This document shows positions 21,691-22,612 of a DNA stretch of 22,612 bases, piece after piece. Under the pieces are notes generated by a model, which ran no database searches, was not told the DNA's origin, and saw only the letters and a list, made by a program, of their open reading frames with translations. Source of the stretch: Eubacteriales bacterium (GTDB lineage: Bacteria; Bacillota; Clostridia; Peptostreptococcales; Anaerovoracaceae); the NCBI GenBank assembly GCA_028692535.1, contig JAQUXD010000014.1, forward strand, positions 1 through 22,612, given 5' to 3'. Positions within the stretch are counted from its first letter, which is position 1. Every line of letters begins with the position of its first letter. Both the position numbers and the translations under genes were made by a program.

Positions 21691-22612
21691 TATTTTCCAC
21701 CACCCTTCGGAATGCCGTTGAGCTTCAGCTTGGTCCATTTATCGATGTGCGGAACCAGGATATTCATCAGCAGCAGTGCGAACGATACACCTTCCGGATA
21801 GGAAGCGAATATGCGGATGATCATGGTCAGGAAGCCGCAGCCGATCCCGAAGATGATCTTACCTTTCGTCGTCAGGGGAGATGTGACGTAATCGGTAGCC
21901 ATGAAGATGGCCCCCAGCATCACACCGCCGGCACATATGTGGAAGACGGGATCGAAGCCCAGCATCATGGCCACTACTGCAACGGTGCCGATGAAGGCTG
22001 CCGGAATAGTGGGCTCGATGATCTTCTTGACGATCAGATAAATGCCGCCAAGCAGCAGCGCCGCCGCGCTGATCTCTCCCATGGATCCGTTGATGGTCCC
22101 AAGGAACATGTCCATGTTGGAGGGGACATCCTTGGCGTTGGAAAAGAGAGCCAAAGGCGTTGCGCCTGTGATGGTGTCCACTGTAGCGTTTGCGGCATCG
22201 GAATTCCACAGAACGCTGCTCATCCTGTTGGTGACAGGCCAAGTCGTCATGGGTGTGGCGAAGGAGGTGAACAGCACGATTCTTCCGACGATTGCCGGGT
22301 TCACAAAGTTCTGTCCCAGTCCGCCGAAAAGCTGCTTGACTACTACGATCGCTACGAAAGAACCGATGATTGCCATCCACAGGGGAAGCCCTGCCGGAAG
22401 ATTGAAGCTCAGGATCACGCCTGTAACTACGGCGCTGAAATCGCCGATGGTCTGTGGTCTGTCAAGAATTTTCCGCGTGAGGCCCTCGAAGATGACGCAG
22501 GAGGCCACACAGGTCGCCGTGAGGATCAGCGCCTGCAGTCCGAAGACGTAGACGGCCACCAGCAAGGCGGGCATCAGGGCGATCACCACGTTTTTCATGA
22601 TGTGGGTCGTAT
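21690..22612 (-). CDS. rnfD: Rnf complex membrane subunit RnfD, 5' truncated by window edge
   Basis: The frame continues without a stop to the right edge of the window; the Met at 22598 aligns with an internal Met of the family (the residues before it, TTHIM, fit the usual S-x-x-IM motif), so the true start lies outside. About 307 residues are visible, with many membrane helices, a FVNPA motif and the flavinylation motif DTITGATPLAL, where FMN is attached to Thr, as in the homologous NqrB. RnfD is the large membrane subunit linked to ion transport. The rnfC gene is expected just outside the window. rnfG starts at the last base of the stop codon. Confidence 0.95.
   Translation of the reverse strand, partial: TTHIMKNVVIALMPALLVAVYVFGLQALILTATCVASCVIFEGLTRKILDRPQTIGDFSAVVTGVILSFNLPAGLPLWMAIIGSFVAIVVVKQLFGGLGQNFVNPAIVGRIVLFTSFATPMTTWPVTNRMSSVLWNSDAANATVDTITGATPLALFSNAKDVPSNMDMFLGTINGSMGEISAAALLLGGIYLIVKKIIEPTIPAAFIGTVAVVAMMLGFDPVFHICAGGVMLGAIFMATDYVTSPLTTKGKIIFGIGCGFLTMIIRIFASYPEGVSFALLLMNILVPHIDKWTKLKLNGIPKGGGK

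Noticed and set aside
1..22612. CRISPR arrays, insertion sequences, integrases, tRNA or rRNA genes
   Set aside because: No repeat-spacer pattern, transposase-like protein, terminal inverted repeats or RNA gene signature was seen on reading the window.

Overview
The window (22,612 bp) looks like a chromosomal segment of a strictly anaerobic, medium-GC member of the Clostridia. The evidence is an Rnf ion-translocating complex in the clostridial gene order, a class III (oxygen-sensitive) ribonucleotide reductase, strong AGGAGG-type ribosome binding sites, sigma-A-like promoters, and many small Cys-anchored lipoproteins. I see no phage, transposon, plasmid, CRISPR, tRNA or rRNA signature. Gene density is high: no gene-free stretch exceeds about 180 bp, and the largest gaps (1103-1278, 6107-6280 and 14837-14984) are occupied by promoters or operators.

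Left part (1-9850, mostly + strand): the 3' part of an M23/LytM cell-wall peptidase gene converges on mntP (manganese efflux). Divergent from mntP is a 1370-residue membrane c-di-GMP enzyme (GGDEF, degenerate GGDEF, EAL). Seven bases after it comes nrdG, the activase of the anaerobic ribonucleotide reductase. nrdD follows with its own promoter and a probable pair of NrdR boxes; its product carries a glutaredoxin-like C-terminal domain with a CPNC motif. A DUF362/ferredoxin-type iron-sulfur protein follows behind a terminator-like hairpin.

Middle part (9855-14836, all - strand): reading in the direction of transcription, there are two small uncharacterised lipoproteins sharing a repeated helical module, a clostripain-like (C11) protease lipoprotein, a homoserine dehydrogenase, and another lipoprotein. 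The promoter ahead of the lipoprotein pair contains two overlapping perfect palindromes.

Right part (14985-22612): this is an Rnf-related neighbourhood. A NusG-domain-II protein and a Gx/HepT-like membrane protein (- strand) start 10 bp from, and divergent to, apbE (+ strand), which is followed with a one-base gap by an Ldh2-type dehydrogenase. A TSUP-family permease separates them from the rnf operon, which is read leftward as (C off the edge) D-G-E-A-B and ends in a terminator. ApbE attaches FMN to the Thr of the TGAT motifs that are visible in RnfD and RnfG, so enzyme and substrates lie a few kb apart. RnfD is cut by the right edge and the M23 gene by the left edge.

Most gene products belong to known families. 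The points most worth a second look are the NrdD-glutaredoxin fusion and its NrdR operator, the duplicated lipoprotein module next to a secreted protease, the G9 tract inside the c-di-GMP enzyme gene, the Cys-rich tail of RnfE, and two terminator-like hairpins placed directly before ribosome binding sites.
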